The notes below the pieces were generated by a model. It was given only the letters and a program-made list of their open reading frames with translations. It was not told where the DNA came from and did no database searches. A stretch of DNA of 64,000 bases from Bradysia coprophila (taxonomy: Eukaryota > Arthropoda > Insecta > Diptera > Sciaridae), in the NCBI RefSeq assembly GCF_014529535.1, contig NW_023503555.1, positions 2,480,001 through 2,544,000 on the forward strand, written 5' to 3'. Each line of letters opens with the position of its first letter. Position 1 is the stretch's first letter. This document shows positions 33,491-46,835 of the stretch, piece after piece. The translations under genes were made by a program, and so were the position numbers.

Positions 33491-33839
33491 CTCAATTTTT
33501 CTTCATTTTCAACTGTATTTATAGCTTCTTTGAGGTGAGAATAGGTCAGTTCCTAACGTTGCACTACTTTTCAGTGTTCATCCTCCCTCCACATCCTAGA
33601 ATTCATGCACCCACATCACTTCCGTCTATTTTTCTTCATTCCCAACTGGATTGATAGCTTCTTTGAGGTGAGAATAGGTCAGTTCCTAACGTTGCACTAC
33701 TTTTCAGTGCTCATCCTACCACCACATCCTAGTATTCATGTAACCATATCACTTCCGTCTATTTTTCTTCATTCCCAGCTCGATTTATAGCTTCTTTGAG
33801 GTGAGAACAGGTCAGTTCCTAACGTTGCACTACTTTTCA
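33491..33839 (+). repeat. Tandem repeat, unit 133 bp, about 2.6 copies
   Basis: The phrase atagcttctttgaggtgaga recurs at 33,521, 33,654 and 33,787, giving an exact 133-base period. Copies are more than 90% alike by eye. An open frame through the repeat (33,605-33,790) only reflects the repeat sequence. Confidence 0.9.
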
Positions 33840-35906
33840 AGAGAAGTTTAACTTAAGTTTCTGTGAAAGGTAACGTAATATACAGTATCAATACGGATGA
33901 CAAACACTTCTTCCACAGCCAACCTATTTTATTGAGTCCTTCCTCTCTATTCCTAACAATATCTGCAACCTAGTCAATTATTGTCAGAAAATGTCACCCC
34001 TTCTCACTGATTCCAAAACATATTTTTCTAACCTCAATTAGGTTAAAAATGAAAACCGTTCGCACTGCAATCAAACGTTTTCATTTGACTAAAGCATACG
34101 TTTAGCTCATAATGTAAAATGTCATCAAACATTCAATTGAAATGTTAAAGGGGATGTTGATTGCATTGCAAAAATGAATGTGCGATTTAAATGATAAACC
34201 GATTTGTTGTTTTATACGACTGAATCTCTCAGTATTGTACTACATGCGAATGCGATATACCGAAAAATATAAATGGGGGGTGTTGCTTGTGTTGATGTCA
34301 TTTAATATGTGTGTGCAATTTTTATATCATTAAATACAAATTTGATTTATGCCGGTTAATATTTTCATTTTGGGGTATATTCGGCGATATTACATTTTGC
34401 AAGGCTATTAAATTTAATTTAAAATAATGTCGTTTCGTTGTCACAATTATGCTGGCGTGTGTCGACATATTATGTACACTTTTCATTGATATTATAGAAT
34501 TTATTGAATCCGGCTCACCATGTCAACAAAGTATAAATTCATAATTCTATTTCATATATCTGCCGATAGCCGATATTACGGCGCTGTACTTTACTTTATT
34601 AGCAACATTATCATCATTTATACTCTCGACTATAAACGATCGATTCTTCATTATGGTACGTACAATGTTGGTCGATTCTATATAAATAACCGTAATGGTA
34701 ATGTTTCAAACAAATCTTTGATATGAATCGTTACAGAAACGGCTAGTCATCTGTTATCGATAACGGCGACCGACTACTCAATAATATTGTTCTCATGTTT
34801 AGCAAGAAGAATGTTAACACTTCAGAAGTAAAAGATTTGGAATCACTTATGATTTTTCCTGTCGTTTACAGAAAGTACCAAGTAAATTGTGTTGGCTATT
34901 TTACTCTCTTCGCTACCAGGTTTGCAAATAATACATTATGCTGAGATCCCTATCCCTAAATATTACAGAAAATTATTCCGGAATAGTGAAGTCACAAAAA
35001 GTCTGGAAATTAGCTTTAAAGTTATTAAATCCAACAGGGAATATTCACCTTTTCACCTTGAGAGCCATTCACAAACTACTGACAAACTTCAGGAGGGTGG
35101 GTATGTTTGACAAAATCGGACGTTCTACACATTTACGAAATTTCCCGCCATATCATAGGAACTGAGGAATTTGTAAACCGATTTTGATAAACGTTTCTGT
35201 TTTTCGACAACATCTTCCGAACCATATGGCCGATTAATTTTATGTCGAGCCCAAAATTTATATTTGTAAATACCTTTCGGGGGAAAAAAGTTTATCAAAA
35301 TCGGTTCAGTAGTTCCTTAGATATCGGAGATATAGTGATGTTGCTCACAATAGATTTTAGATCACTCAGCAGATAGTAGTTGGAAATTCGTCCACAATTT
35401 GTGAATTGCCCCTTGCATGAAAATATGTAACTCATGGTGAGTTGTGATTTATTGAGGCCACAATGTCTCAAATTTGTCCAGATAATTTTCCAACATTCTT
35501 TTTTTTCTGGTATCGGGGAATCTGGCACACGCGATCATAGTGTGCGTCCTTTTACTACATGCCACGAAAAGTCATGGCTGTGCCAGATTCGCTCGTTAGA
35601 GGTGAATCTGGCACACCATCAATTTGTAAGGTGTGCCAAATTACCCCACGCCTTTTGATGGCTGACATGCTAGACCACTATAAAGAGACAGAAAGATAGA
35701 TAGAAAAGATAGAAAATCCTTTCGTACAAAAGCCTCAAATTCGTTGAAAATCCTCAAAGAAATCCTATAACCAAACATCTACATGAAAATCCTGGTAAAA
35801 ATGAAAGACAAATTTTTAATTTTTTTTATTTTTATTATAAATTGCGAAAAAAAGACTGCTCACTAAGGCGCAGTCAGTAAAAAAACGATCTTTTCAAAAG
35901 GAAATA
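33840..35906. other. Non-coding stretch
   Basis: An R1 copy lies at 34,742-34,846. A region at about 35,515-35,640 repeats ctggcacac and gtgtgcca several times in both orientations. At 35,720-35,830 there is a degenerate gaaaatcct-type simple repeat. No protein-like frame is supported. Confidence 0.5.
34742..34846 (-). repeat. R1 dispersed repeat (reverse)
   Basis: The copy begins ctagtcatctgttatcgata and ends cttcagaagtaaaagatttg. Confidence 0.7.
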
Positions 35907-36290
35907 TTACAAAAAATTTGTCTTTTTTTTCGAAATCAAATAAAAAACTTCTTCCAGAGAACTCGTTGATGGCAATGTCTTGAGAACTGATACCGCGTTT
36001 CCTCGTTGAACGTCAATGCTTAGCCTTTGTTTGAGGTATAATGTGGCCCTTTTTTCATGTGTAAGTTCTGAAATTCTTTTGCCCAAATCGGAAACAAATT
36101 TCTTACAGTGTGGTCCCCATGGTCCAAAGGTTTCAAAACCTAGCGGAACAAAATGATATTGACTAAGTAAGGATGAATAAAGAGATATCTTATCTTGTTC
36201 TGCTGTTCAGGCAACCCAACCAACATCTTTGGAAGTCTGCTTTACGTATGATTTTGCAACTGTGTAACCACAGGTTGCATCCCACAGTAA
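35907..36290 (-). pseudogene. Broken C-terminal tail of a non-LTR retrotransposon polyprotein
   Basis: On the minus strand the frame reads LWDATCGYTVAKSYVKQ, an in-frame stop, then TAEQDKISLYSSLLSQYHFV, PLGFETFGPWGPHCKKF, a KRISELT block, YLKQRLSIDVQRGNA and VSVLKTLP, ending at TAA (35,907-35,909). This order (WD.TC..T.A.SY, then Y..L...Y.F.P.G.ET.G.WG, then QR.SI..QRGNA) is the conserved tail found after the reverse transcriptase of many jockey/CR1-like mobile-element ORF2 proteins. The stop is a TGA at 36,203-36,205, probably from CGA. The reverse transcriptase and endonuclease parts are missing, so the fragment is dead. Polarity is opposite to the candidate host gene. Confidence 0.82.
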
Positions 36291-39200
36291 GACAAATGTA
36301 GAAATTCTAGAAAACCCTTTGAAATGGACAAAAGAAATCCTTTAAAATAACAGAAAATCCCCGAAAATCGATTGAGGATTCCTTTTAAAAAATCCTCCCG
36401 ACAATTATGCTAGAGAAAAATCAATAACCATTGCTGAGACATATTTCCTTTCTTTAAATCATTCAAATACAAATGTTATTCTCTCATCGTCGTCACATCC
36501 AAACTGCATTTCCACACTGCGTTTATTTACCAAAAGAGAAATGTTTATCTTGCGTAATACTTTATTTTGGTACTCGTTAACATAAATATTTGCATAACTG
36601 GTCAGAACAGAACAGGAATCATAAAAAAAATTAATCTCTCAAAGTTAAGGAAGTCAAACAAAGCTGTTGGCAATGAAAAAGATTGCTAACACATAGTGCT
36701 GTACATTATTAAATAATTCACTAAATTTTATAGAATCAACCTCGGAATGGGCTGTATTTTTTCGCATTATGCCTAATGTTTCTGATGATCCTAAACTTTG
36801 TCTTTCCTTTGTAGGGGAGATCTCACAATATCATCATACTAATTGTGTTGACGGGTTAAATGGAAAAGATGCGGCGCCAAGATTCTAGAAAATTTATTGA
36901 AATTATAATTATGATTCTAAGTGTTGTTACTAATAAGAATTATGATGATAAACAAATGAACACAATTACAAGACTGTTCACTTGTGATATTAAAATTCAA
37001 ATTTATCTGTTGCATTCCCACACAATTTAGATTTATCTTTTAATATATTTTTTTTCTTTCAAATGTGGATGTGTGTAGTGTTATTACAAGTATAATGAAT
37101 TTCCAACTTGTGTTTATCTCAATGTATATTTGGAGGACACACACTATAAAGTGAAACTTTTTTAGCCTAGATATCTTAATGGCATAATGTAATGTTTATA
37201 AAGAATATATAGTACGACAATGATAAAATAATAGAATATGGGTTAGATGAGTGTTTTGAACTAATTAAAAATTATCTTCGTTCGTTTCATTTCATTCGTT
37301 TAGTTGAATTCTGTTTTAGATTTTCTTCTGCTTTTTGGAGAGTTTAGAGTATGGTACTGACATAAATTAAGTACATTTTCTAACACAATACTATTGACTT
37401 ACTAAAAGTAACTTGGTTCGTTGTTCCCTGCTGTCTAGATTACAGTAGCAGCATTAAAGGACAAGTATGATATTTTTGAAAATGCTAGTCATGTGTTATC
37501 CACAGTGACGACAAAAAATGGGCGACGATTTTTGACTTTCTATAATATATAGCCAAATCTATACATCAACCATCGAAGTAAAAGACTCCCATCCAAAACT
37601 TTAAACAAACTGAGTAATAGACTTAATCAGATCTAATGATTATGTCGCGATACGCTTGGCATTGGCATGTATAAAATAGTGTAGACTGGTGGCAGTATCC
37701 TCGGCTCACTCGGGATTACTATAATTTCAAAATATTTTGTTCCTAAAAAAATCGAGAAGAAAATAGTTGCAAAACTTAATTTTCACAAAAAACTCTTCAC
37801 GGGTCAAAAGTAAACTTTAGCCAAAAAGTAATATCACGCGTCGAAAATTTCCACGCGTTAATTTTTTTTCTCCATTTACTAAATGCATCCACACGACGCA
37901 AACAGTAAAAAGAAAATCATGCGTCAAATAACGCATGAACGTCAAGGCTGCTTAGCGTATCTTCTGCATAAATTGAAAATAATCTATTCGACTAATGTGC
38001 CAATCTATCGCTTCGAATGTGACATTGACTAAATTCAAAAAGTCTCACACAGAGCGACAAAGAATCAAGCCATTTCATGTGATATCTTTTAATTTGTCTT
38101 TACACTGATGAAGTAATAGATTTAATAATTTTGTTGCGATGCGAGAGGAAGTTAATATATTGAGTGCAAATGGACTTTCTTAAACGATTTTGTGAGGATT
38201 TTCTTTTATTTGTTTAATTTCCAGCATTTTCACATGATTTTTCTTTAATTTTCAACAATTTTAAGGATTTTTTATGATTCGCAAGGATGCTCTTTCGATT
38301 TTCTTTAAATTTAAAGGATTTAAAGGATTTTCAACGAATTTTAAGATTTTCTTAGTAAAAAATTTTCTGATGAGTTCAAAAGTATTTTCTATGTTTATCT
38401 GCACCTCCTCGCTGCGATGTGTGTATTATTTCAAACACGTTTACCCACGAGCTATTCTTACAGATCTCTTACACACCCAAGCCTATGTTTACACTAGTAA
38501 GACATTTTTTATCAAACACGAAAACAACACGTACCAAGGAGGTTGTATATTAAGCGAATAATGTACAGATATGCTACATCGGATGATATGTATATTAGGC
38601 TCCATAAAGTGATAATGATAAAACGAAAAAGCTTCCATCGAAACTTCCACTACAGTCCCTTTCTTTACCAACAAATCTCACAAGGAACAATTAACAAAAC
38701 TCTCTCGAAAATCTCACCATCAATGCAATAAAAACAATTAATTCCATTGATTCATCGAATATAATATCTAAATTGATGTCCTTTTCGTTCAACTCCATTA
38801 GCATATATTTAACAAGAATCAAGAAGCCATCGTAAATCAACCCAGATTATTATTTTTCTCGTCGATTCTTTCGGATGTTATACACGTTCCGTCATATTCC
38901 TTCATATCAACTCTAACAGAAGCAATTATCATTTTAATTATGAAGATTTACAATTAGAACGTTTTGAGGTCGTTCGGTGCATCTGTCACTCAATTAGTAT
39001 GAGCAAAGGAGTTTCAAAATGTCTATAAATTTACACATTTTCATTTAATAATTTTTGCGATTATATTTGTTAGCATGAAATTATTGTTGCAAAGTAACGT
39101 AGTGTTTTAGTACGAGATATGCAATTAATTTACCCTTGTTTTGTTTATTGACTGATATACGTGAAAAGCGGGAGTTGATTTCATTATAAAATGGCTCAGA

Positions 39201-39880
39201 GTCTTGGATTTGATTCCATAAAATTTTCGTACATTTGAAACTTTTGTGATGAACAGTCGGATTGATAAAATGGAACGACGTAAAATAATTTCTGCAATGA
39301 GGATGGGAATTTTGTGCTACAATTATATTGGCTATGTAAATTATGGAACTGTGCGCAGATTTAACTAAGTGTTTAAATGTCCCATTCAACAGAGAAGGAA
39401 ATGAACAAAAAAGAGATTTCAAATTCCGCGTCGAAATTAATAAGTCATTGAAAGTTAACCCATCAACCCTTCAATGGGAACACTGAGTAATGGACTGGTA
39501 TGGGGTTTTAGATTTTAGAATCATTACACAGGACAGGCCTTGTTCAGTTCATTGCTTTTCCTGAATATTGTTTTAAATCGAAAATTTTCCAAACTACCCT
39601 AGTCTAGGGTTCCCAGGACATTGATTTAGAATAGTTCTCAAGTTTGTCGACTTTACAAACCCAATCTGAAATATAATTTTTCACAGACCCAGACTGCAAG
39701 CATATTACCAGCTTACCAGTATATTGTCAAGAAGATATTTCACCGATTCTTTTTTTGGATTACTTGAATACAAGTACATTGAATACAATAGAACGGTCTT
39801 ATGTACATAGGACGTTTATACCGCAAAGCCAATCTGTACTGTTTAGATTCTTGTAAGTATTTCGCTGTTGTAAAAATTTC
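36291..39880. other. Non-coding stretch
   Basis: R1 copies lie at 37,487-37,670 and about 38,104-38,150. Degenerate aaatcct/aggattt simple-repeat tracts are at about 36,300-36,400 and 38,190-38,360. No gene is supported; frames at 38,274-38,561 and 39,081-39,422 lack motifs. Confidence 0.5.
37487..37670 (-). repeat. R1 dispersed repeat (reverse), near full-length
   Basis: Order on the plus strand: gtcatgtgttatccacagtg, ataatatatagcc, catcgaagtaaaagactccc, actgagtaatagac, then tgtcgcgatacgcttggc. Confidence 0.7.
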
Positions 39881-39889
39881 CAGTCTATT

Positions 39890-40035
39890 TGGAAATTAAT
39901 TACTATTTTTGGAAAGTCATTTTCCCCTATTTTGACAAATTTTCTCAACCTTCCTCAAACTTTTCAACGAACTTTGTTTTGGGTAAATTATAAAGAAATT
40001 CGGAAAATTTGGGAAACTGTTTTCCCAAAAATAGT
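39890..40035. repeat. Inverted-repeat element, family ACTATTTTTGG, copy A
   Basis: The left end tactatttttggaaagtcat and the right end ttcccaaaaatagt are inverse, with ggaaaatttggg-type blocks inside. A relative lies at about 57,150-57,275. No clear target duplication. Confidence 0.55.
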
Positions 40036-40650
40036 CCCTGGTTAATACGCCACGCGATATTTATTGGTGTTCGTTTGATGTAAACAATTGCAAGAGGCTG
40101 ATGCCGAATGATTGGCAATTTGAGGTAACTTCTCTAAAATCAACTGTCCCTGACACAACGATACATTTGTTAATAACTTCAGAATGAGAAAAAAGGAATC
40201 TTTGCTACCCAACACAAATACAATAAACTAATGTGAGTGGGTGTGAAGGTAAATCTAAAATACGTAACATGTTGTTGTTCATTTACGTTTTAACATTCGG
40301 CTACAGATGTTAATTAAAATTCAAACTTTATGCAGAACTTTTAATGAACAATGAACGTAACCTCACCGTACAAATCATATAGTAAAAATCGTTCGTTTTC
40401 AATTAATATTTGGCAAGAAAGTGTTCCGATTCAGGTGTATAAATGATCAAAATTTATGCAATTCAAAGTGTATATAAACGGGGCGTTTAAAATTTCATTT
40501 CTATTAAAAACCAAATTGATAACCCAATTTCCGTTCCGATATTATTCCAGTTTATTGTAAAAGTTTTTGTTTAATACTTTTCCGACTTTCTAAATTTTAT
40601 GTTTACGGTTCATAATAATTAGTCAAGCGTGTGGCACTGTGGCAATGTTA

Positions 40651-40800
40651 TCATTTAATCTGTTACTTCGTGTTTTTTAAGTTGAAGAGATGTAAGACCT
40701 TTTACTTCATTAGCTTTAACATACATTGTTATACATAAAACAACGCTAATCAGAGCTCATTGCCTATTTTTGTTGTCAAAGTCGAAGGCGGATAACTTGC
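40651..40800 (+). repeat. R1 dispersed repeat, near full-length
   Basis: This copy contains atttaatctgttacttcg, accttttacttcattagctt, ttaacatacattgttataca and a degraded gtcgataac end. Confidence 0.7.
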
Positions 40801-42190
40801 CGTTTCTGAACGATTCATTTCATGGGTTTGTTAACGCGACATACACTCTTAGAAACAAATAAGCAGCTACAATTCTTAACTTTGTGGGTTAGTTATGGAT
40901 TACATAATTCGATTAACAGATGAAGAACTAGATTTTACTGTTTTTGCATTAAGCCACTATAGTCACTTGTATCCAACAAAAATCCAGAGAGAGTGAATCT
41001 AGCACTTTGTTTGTTAAAACAAAATAATCCCTGCACGAATAACGTTGTAAGCATTGTGTCTGCTTTCTCCTTTCTTCTTAATATTAATTCATTTAGCGAA
41101 CGGTGTTAATAATAAAGTAACTGTAAATTTGATCTGATTCGCGCTAAAGATCCGCTCATGATCACATATAAAAATTATGATCAACGTAATTCTAACGAAT
41201 TTTATTACTAACATCATTTCGGGAAGTGCTAGCCGATTAAGCGTATCATAATATTTTCTTAATTCGTTAAAACGTGCATTACGTTCTCTCTTCAGCATGT
41301 ATGCATGGTGCGCGCCGTTTGTCTTTCAATTGAAAATAAAAACATTTGGGGGAAATTTAGAGTATAAAACAGTCATGTACATATGCGTAGGTATGTTTTC
41401 TGGATATAAGTATCTCAACGGATATTTCACATTTCGCTAAAAATAAAATGCATTCAACATTTTCAATGAAAATATGATGAGTAACTTCTCTTCATCTTAA
41501 GGTAACTTCCCGTTTCTTGAACATTGTTGCAATTTTGATAAATTCAATTTCTTGCATAATTTTGCTGAATATTATTTGATCGGTATTATTGGCTGGTTGA
41601 CGGAATTTGACTATCGAATTCGATCGAATTCATCGGATTCACATCAAAAATCTATTTGCAGCTCAACATTAGACATGAGATTTTAGGGTATTTTAGAGTA
41701 TTTCTTCCAGGTGCTTGTAACAACGTCATTTAAACCTAGTTTGACGCTAATCTTCACCACCAGAAGAGGGACTTTTAACACTTTTACACTTCAATCTAAT
41801 TCTGTAAAAAATATTCAGGCCAAGCCGAAAACAAGCGCAATCCTAGAATTTTTTAATTTTTCCAATAACTGTCAAGGCTTAGCTTACCCTAGATCACCTA
41901 TAGAAACCGTTTCTTCACGTTGATCTCAAAACTCACTAGTTCACTTCAATAAAATTCCCGTGAATTTTATGTGGAAGAACGCACACTCGTCTGTGACAGC
42001 AAAGAGCAAGATAAACAATTATCCAGGGAGAGAACAAAATCAAGTAAACGAAGACTAAACGTCTTTAAAAAAAAAAACGAAAAATCTGCCCGTGACATAT
42101 TGGTAAATAGGATAGAATCGAAACTTTTGAAAACCTTCAATGTTTGGAATGTATTCTCGTCATTAGTGCTACTTGACACATTTTATCTAT

Positions 42191-42305
42191 TCATCTGATG
42201 TCGATAAAGACGACAAAGATAATCGATGAGGTCAAACTACTGTTTTCGTATATAGAAGAACGTAAGGTAAAACTAAAGAAGTACAAGATTTCGTATCCAA
42301 CAACA
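42191..42305 (-). repeat. R1 dispersed repeat (reverse)
   Basis: This copy runs from tcatctgatgtcgataaaga to aaagaagtacaagatttcgt. Confidence 0.7.
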
Positions 42306-43540
42306 CGTAGGGGATAATGCTCGAGCAGGCACTTTTGTGCCAAAAATTTGACTTTCGATTTTTAGAAATTTATTTGGACGTATTCCTTGACCCCCTTAGC
42401 ACTTTCCGGCGTGCCTAAAGTTGAGAAGTCACAATAACCAGGAGCGTGTTAACGAAGGAAATAACAGACCTTATGGTTATATAGACGTACGCTTGTCGTT
42501 CACAAAATTTCAAATCTGCTCCTTTCGAAACATGTTTGAAGAAGGTTTCTTAAACTTGAAATCATCAAAGCCAATCAATTTATTTTTCAGAAAAACTCTG
42601 TAACGCACTAGTGCGAAAACGGCTTCCTTTTTGATATCGGTGTGATTTCGAAATCAAACTTCAAAAAAAGCTAAAATTCATCAAACTAATGTAAAAAGCC
42701 CTTCCTGAGAAAGATTTATTTTTATTTCGTAATATTGTTTCTTGTGTCCAGTTCCGCTACAAAATTTATCTCTACATTTTGACGAATTTATTCACCAACA
42801 ACTATTCGCCAAAAATCTTATCGAAAAGCTAGTGAAATGTTGTTGTGTGTACATACGTTATCAACAACAGCACAACCCGAAAGAACATTTTAGCTTCCCA
42901 TTAATAACTAAAATTTATGAATGGTCTGTTCGGTTTATGTCTACATTGTCGTTTTCATTTATAGCACAAGGGATAAGCGTATAGCACTTACGACCTACAT
43001 CTTACTTACGCAATAAATAATGTTTACATGCGTGCGGATAGAAAATCGTTCTTTACATTAAATTCCATCGGCTTTGGACAACTCGGGAGTCAAATTTCAC
43101 ACGAAACCTTGACTTTTCAGTTTTCCTCCCTAGCTATGTAATAGTAGATTCTTGACATATGAAGGAAGCATCGATCCCAGCTGATTCGTTAAGACGTTAT
43201 CAGACATAAGAGATTTTCTAAAAATGTAATAGCTGCCAGAAAGGTCACCAAATAGATAATTCCTACACCAAAGCTTAATATCACAGAGCTTTTCCAGGTT
43301 CTTTCCCAACTTTTGTTAATTCCTTTTGCTCCGCGCTTATGCGAAACGAATTTTACTTTACATTATCTTTGAACGTTATTTCGGTGACATGTATACCATG
43401 CACACCTACACATTCTATCAAATATTTTGGACATGTTTACATCCAAATAAAATATACAAAAAATCACCAAACATAGTTAAACAATCCAAACCGCATAATC
43501 TCAAAACGGATGTGACTGTAAAGATTTCTGTTCCAACACT

Positions 43541-44430
43541 CAGCTGTGATATATTTGAAGTTCGCGAGACTTATCAGTTGTAGTTGCGTTATTGACAGTG
43601 CGTGTTGCTGTTGATCGAGTAAAGTTTTACTGAAAGGCACGTACCAGTGAGACTCTAAAAGTGAATGATTGAATGTGTAAAATAGAATTATTGTGAAAAT
43701 TCGAGCTTTAAACAAAATACTTTGTTGATTTTCGAAACATTCCCGATACAGTGGAACACGAGTTAACCTTTAAGTGCTGTTCGATATCATTGTAACGTTT
43801 CTTTTTTCGGAATGGAAAAAAAATTGTCTTCTATTGATAATGATGATAGATGATAGGATTTTAGTTAATTAATCATTATAAATGTGTCTTAATTGTGTGT
43901 TTGCGATAAAGAAAGTTAAGTGAAACGTGACACTGATGGTATTTTTCGATTGAAGTGCAATTAATAGATAATTAGTGGAACAGAGTTTGTTTATTCGTAG
44001 CGAGGATAATACCGGTACAGAGGTTCGTTGTTTATATTAATTTTATAATTTCCTTCAATCGTATTTGTATGTTTGCTTATTGCGTGAAAGTAACGTTAAC
44101 ACTGTCTTTCCGTCTGTTTAAATTCAAACTATGGTTTTTTATCGTTCTGTGTATAGTATACAAACAAACCAACCAGTGTCACTCAATTATCTTCTCAAAG
44201 TTTTCGTTTTATCATTTTCTGAATATGTTATGTGAATCTTCAACAACGTTTTTTCCTTACATAGCATACAATGATGTTGTGATGCATCATTATTAGTCAT
44301 TGACCGTTGGGGAAAATTTACGGAAATAGGTTAACCGCAGTTTACAGTGAACCAGATGAAAAAGTGACGATATCGCGACAGCTGCAAGGGCAAGGGAAGA
44401 ACATTATCTGATTGAATGAAGTGAATGGAG
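43541..44430 (+). promoter_or_regulatory. Possible internal promoter and leader exon
   Basis: A TATA-like gatatattt (about 43,546-43,555) lies about 28 bases before a TCAGTT initiator (about 43,574). The next 800 bases are rich in gtgaa, gtgt and attgtg motifs, resembling insect 5' leaders, and differ in texture from the surrounding A/T-rich repeats. It could be an alternative start for the candidate hamlet gene. No coding exon with a good donor was found here. Confidence 0.2.
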
Positions 44431-44975
44431 GAAATTGTGAAATTCGAAGCTCTTATCTTAATTGTGGTCAGATTCATTCAATCAAACACCATTTTCTTAT
44501 TTAACTTTCTTGAATTTTAATTAGACTTCCTGAATTTTGTAAACCTAACGAATTTGTAAAATTGAAATCTTCACTCAATTTCCCAATTATTTCACAGGCG
44601 GAAACCATCACAGAGAAATGAAATACTGCACAGTGTAAATCCATGTTTGCAATGTAGCAAGTAGCTGAAGAAAAGAAAATATGCAAAAATTAGATCCTTT
44701 TGAACTAAAAAAATTCCTCAAATTCGTTGAAAATTCTAAAAAAAATCCTTTGTGTTTCACGAAAAATATTTAAAAATCAAAACAAAATTTTTAAAATCAT
44801 AAAAAATCCTTGAAAATCAACGGAAAATCTTCTGAGGATTTTTTTTCGATTTAACACTGTGGAATAGATACTGTAACAGCATAATAGTAATTGTACGAGA
44901 CATCAGTGCGAAGAGTGCTGATTCACATAGATTTTCTCTGCATGTTTTCGTCTCATTTTCTGATATAATAAGCCT

Positions 44976-45120
44976 CCAAGTCTACTACTTCCCCTTAGGT
45001 CGTCAGCAGATCGACACAAAATCTATTATATCATTTGTTTGAACATTAACTTTTACTATATAACACCATAATAACTGAAATTCGTTGCTTACTTTTGTCG
45101 TCGCGATGGCTAACATATGA
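44976..45120 (+). repeat. R1 dispersed repeat, near full-length
   Basis: This copy contains aagtctactacttcc, acaaaatctattatatcatt, tgtttgaacattaac, actatataac and gtcgtcgcgatggctaac. Confidence 0.65.
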
Positions 45121-45454
45121 CCTGATCGCAACCTGAAATGCAAGTTGAATTTGTGTATTGAAGTCACAAATTTTCACTTTACTAATTATCCTGAATGATA
45201 TTGCACACAGAAGCAGTCTATTATACTGTAAAGTACTTGTTTTTACTCAGAATGATCTTTCTTTTTAAACTAGCCGTTCTACTGTGGTAAAACACGCACG
45301 TGGGCCTCTGCTTGGGCCCACTGTGCTGACAGAATGATCTAGTCGAAGCACAAAACTCACATAGTTATACTCGCGAGATTACATGTAGTGGCGCCGGACA
45401 CATTTTTATCTTTTAGAATCAAATGTTCATGTCTTAGTCAACTCAAAAATAGTC

Positions 45455-45600
45455 GAAATCCGAGGGCTTTAGCCCGAGGTACTTTTACTCATGGTGATAC
45501 GAAATATCGACTTATTTTCCGAGTGTGAAATGACGTTTTCCTTTACGAAGTAGGGAAAGACTTTTCCCTAGGGATGGAAAGTCCATTTTTCCTCCCTAGT
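45455..45600 (-). repeat. Palindromic repeat, diverged copy 3
   Basis: Blocks gtcgaaatccgagggctt, cccgaggtacttttactcat, gatacgaaatatcga and tttccctagggatgg follow the same order as in 46,836-47,058, with many changes. Confidence 0.65.
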
Positions 45601-46835
45601 AACGTTTTTTTTGTAGACCCAGCCGCCAATTCGTTTAGGCGCCACCGGCACTTGTCCAAATTTTTCATATGGAACAGGCGGCACTGATGATATGCTGATG
45701 CTAATCGGCACCCAAAAATTACATGGGCACCTAGACATGTTTAAAAATGGCAGCGCCATAATGCCATCTTTCGAGTGTAATTTTATGACAAAACTAATTA
45801 TCAATGACTTCCGTCAATAACTGGCGTAATACACTAGCCTCAGATAATGCGAAATTTTTTTTGCAAAATGCTTGACTATGGTCATGAGAATCCAAACGAT
45901 TATTACCGTAAATTTTTTTCGTTTTAAAATCCACTTAATGGAATAGCTCTTTGTTTCATATCCGATTGATTTATATTAGTAACACACTTAACTGTGGAAT
46001 TCTTATCGACACTTTAACCGTTATCAAAATTACTTATAAGTGTCATCTTTCACGTATCATCAATTATTATCCTATCACTGTGAACGCGTTTTTTTCTACG
46101 TACAAGATAATGCAATATAAAAAGAAATCATGATAAATCGGTAAATTCGTTTAATATTTAAAAATAAAAAATTGGAAACATTAATTTTCAATTAAAAAGT
46201 GATAATAATAATGTTCTTGTCTTTGCTGCAAATATGAGCTACAATAATTTTTAATGTCGGTAAGATTTTGATTTGTACATTTGATTGTCCGATTTTATTT
46301 TACTTTTAATTATATCGATTCGGTGCAGAGATACATTTCATTGACGATTCAATGTTCAAGGAAACATAAAATTGACGCGCTTTTAGGCCCGTGCGAAAAT
46401 TGTTGGAAATATATATCTTGATTTGGTCGTCGGACAACTTTATTATGAGATTGTGGTGATTTTATCTTTTTGAAAATTGCCAAACAAAACTTACAAGTCC
46501 CATAGGTTCGAACATTTCTCGATTTCGCCAAGCGTTGGTGGAAAACACCTGCGATTAAAAGTTTTATGATTATTTTGCTCGCGGGAAAATGGATTTTTCC
46601 ATCAGCGTAGCCAAGCAATAACTTTTACATGCACTTCTTTCAACGCCCTCAGCATGTAATATATATTACACACTTGTCACGAAGAAGTCGGGGCTTGCCG
46701 AGACTGATAGTGACAAGTGTGTACTCTATTTTATTACATAAGCGAAAACGAGACAACAACATAGACCTGAAGTGTAATTTTTGAATTATTCTTCTAGTTA
46801 AGTAATTTTGACATCCGAACACCGCGCGTGTGTGA

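Larger units (their letters stand above)
40036..43540. other. Non-coding stretch
   Basis: R1 copies lie at 40,651-40,800 and 42,191-42,305. Open frames (for example 41,711-41,923 and 42,742-42,984) show no motifs. Confidence 0.5.
44431..46830. other. Non-coding stretch
   Basis: A degenerate aaatcctt simple repeat lies at 44,700-44,850 and an R1 copy at 44,976-45,120. A diverged palindromic repeat is at 45,455-45,600. A hairpin (acacttgtcac..gtgacaagtgtgt) is at about 46,670-46,722. Confidence 0.5.

Noticed and set aside
45568..45804. 78-codon minus-strand frame with proline-rich text
   Set aside because: It overlaps the diverged palindromic repeat and its flank and has no independent support.
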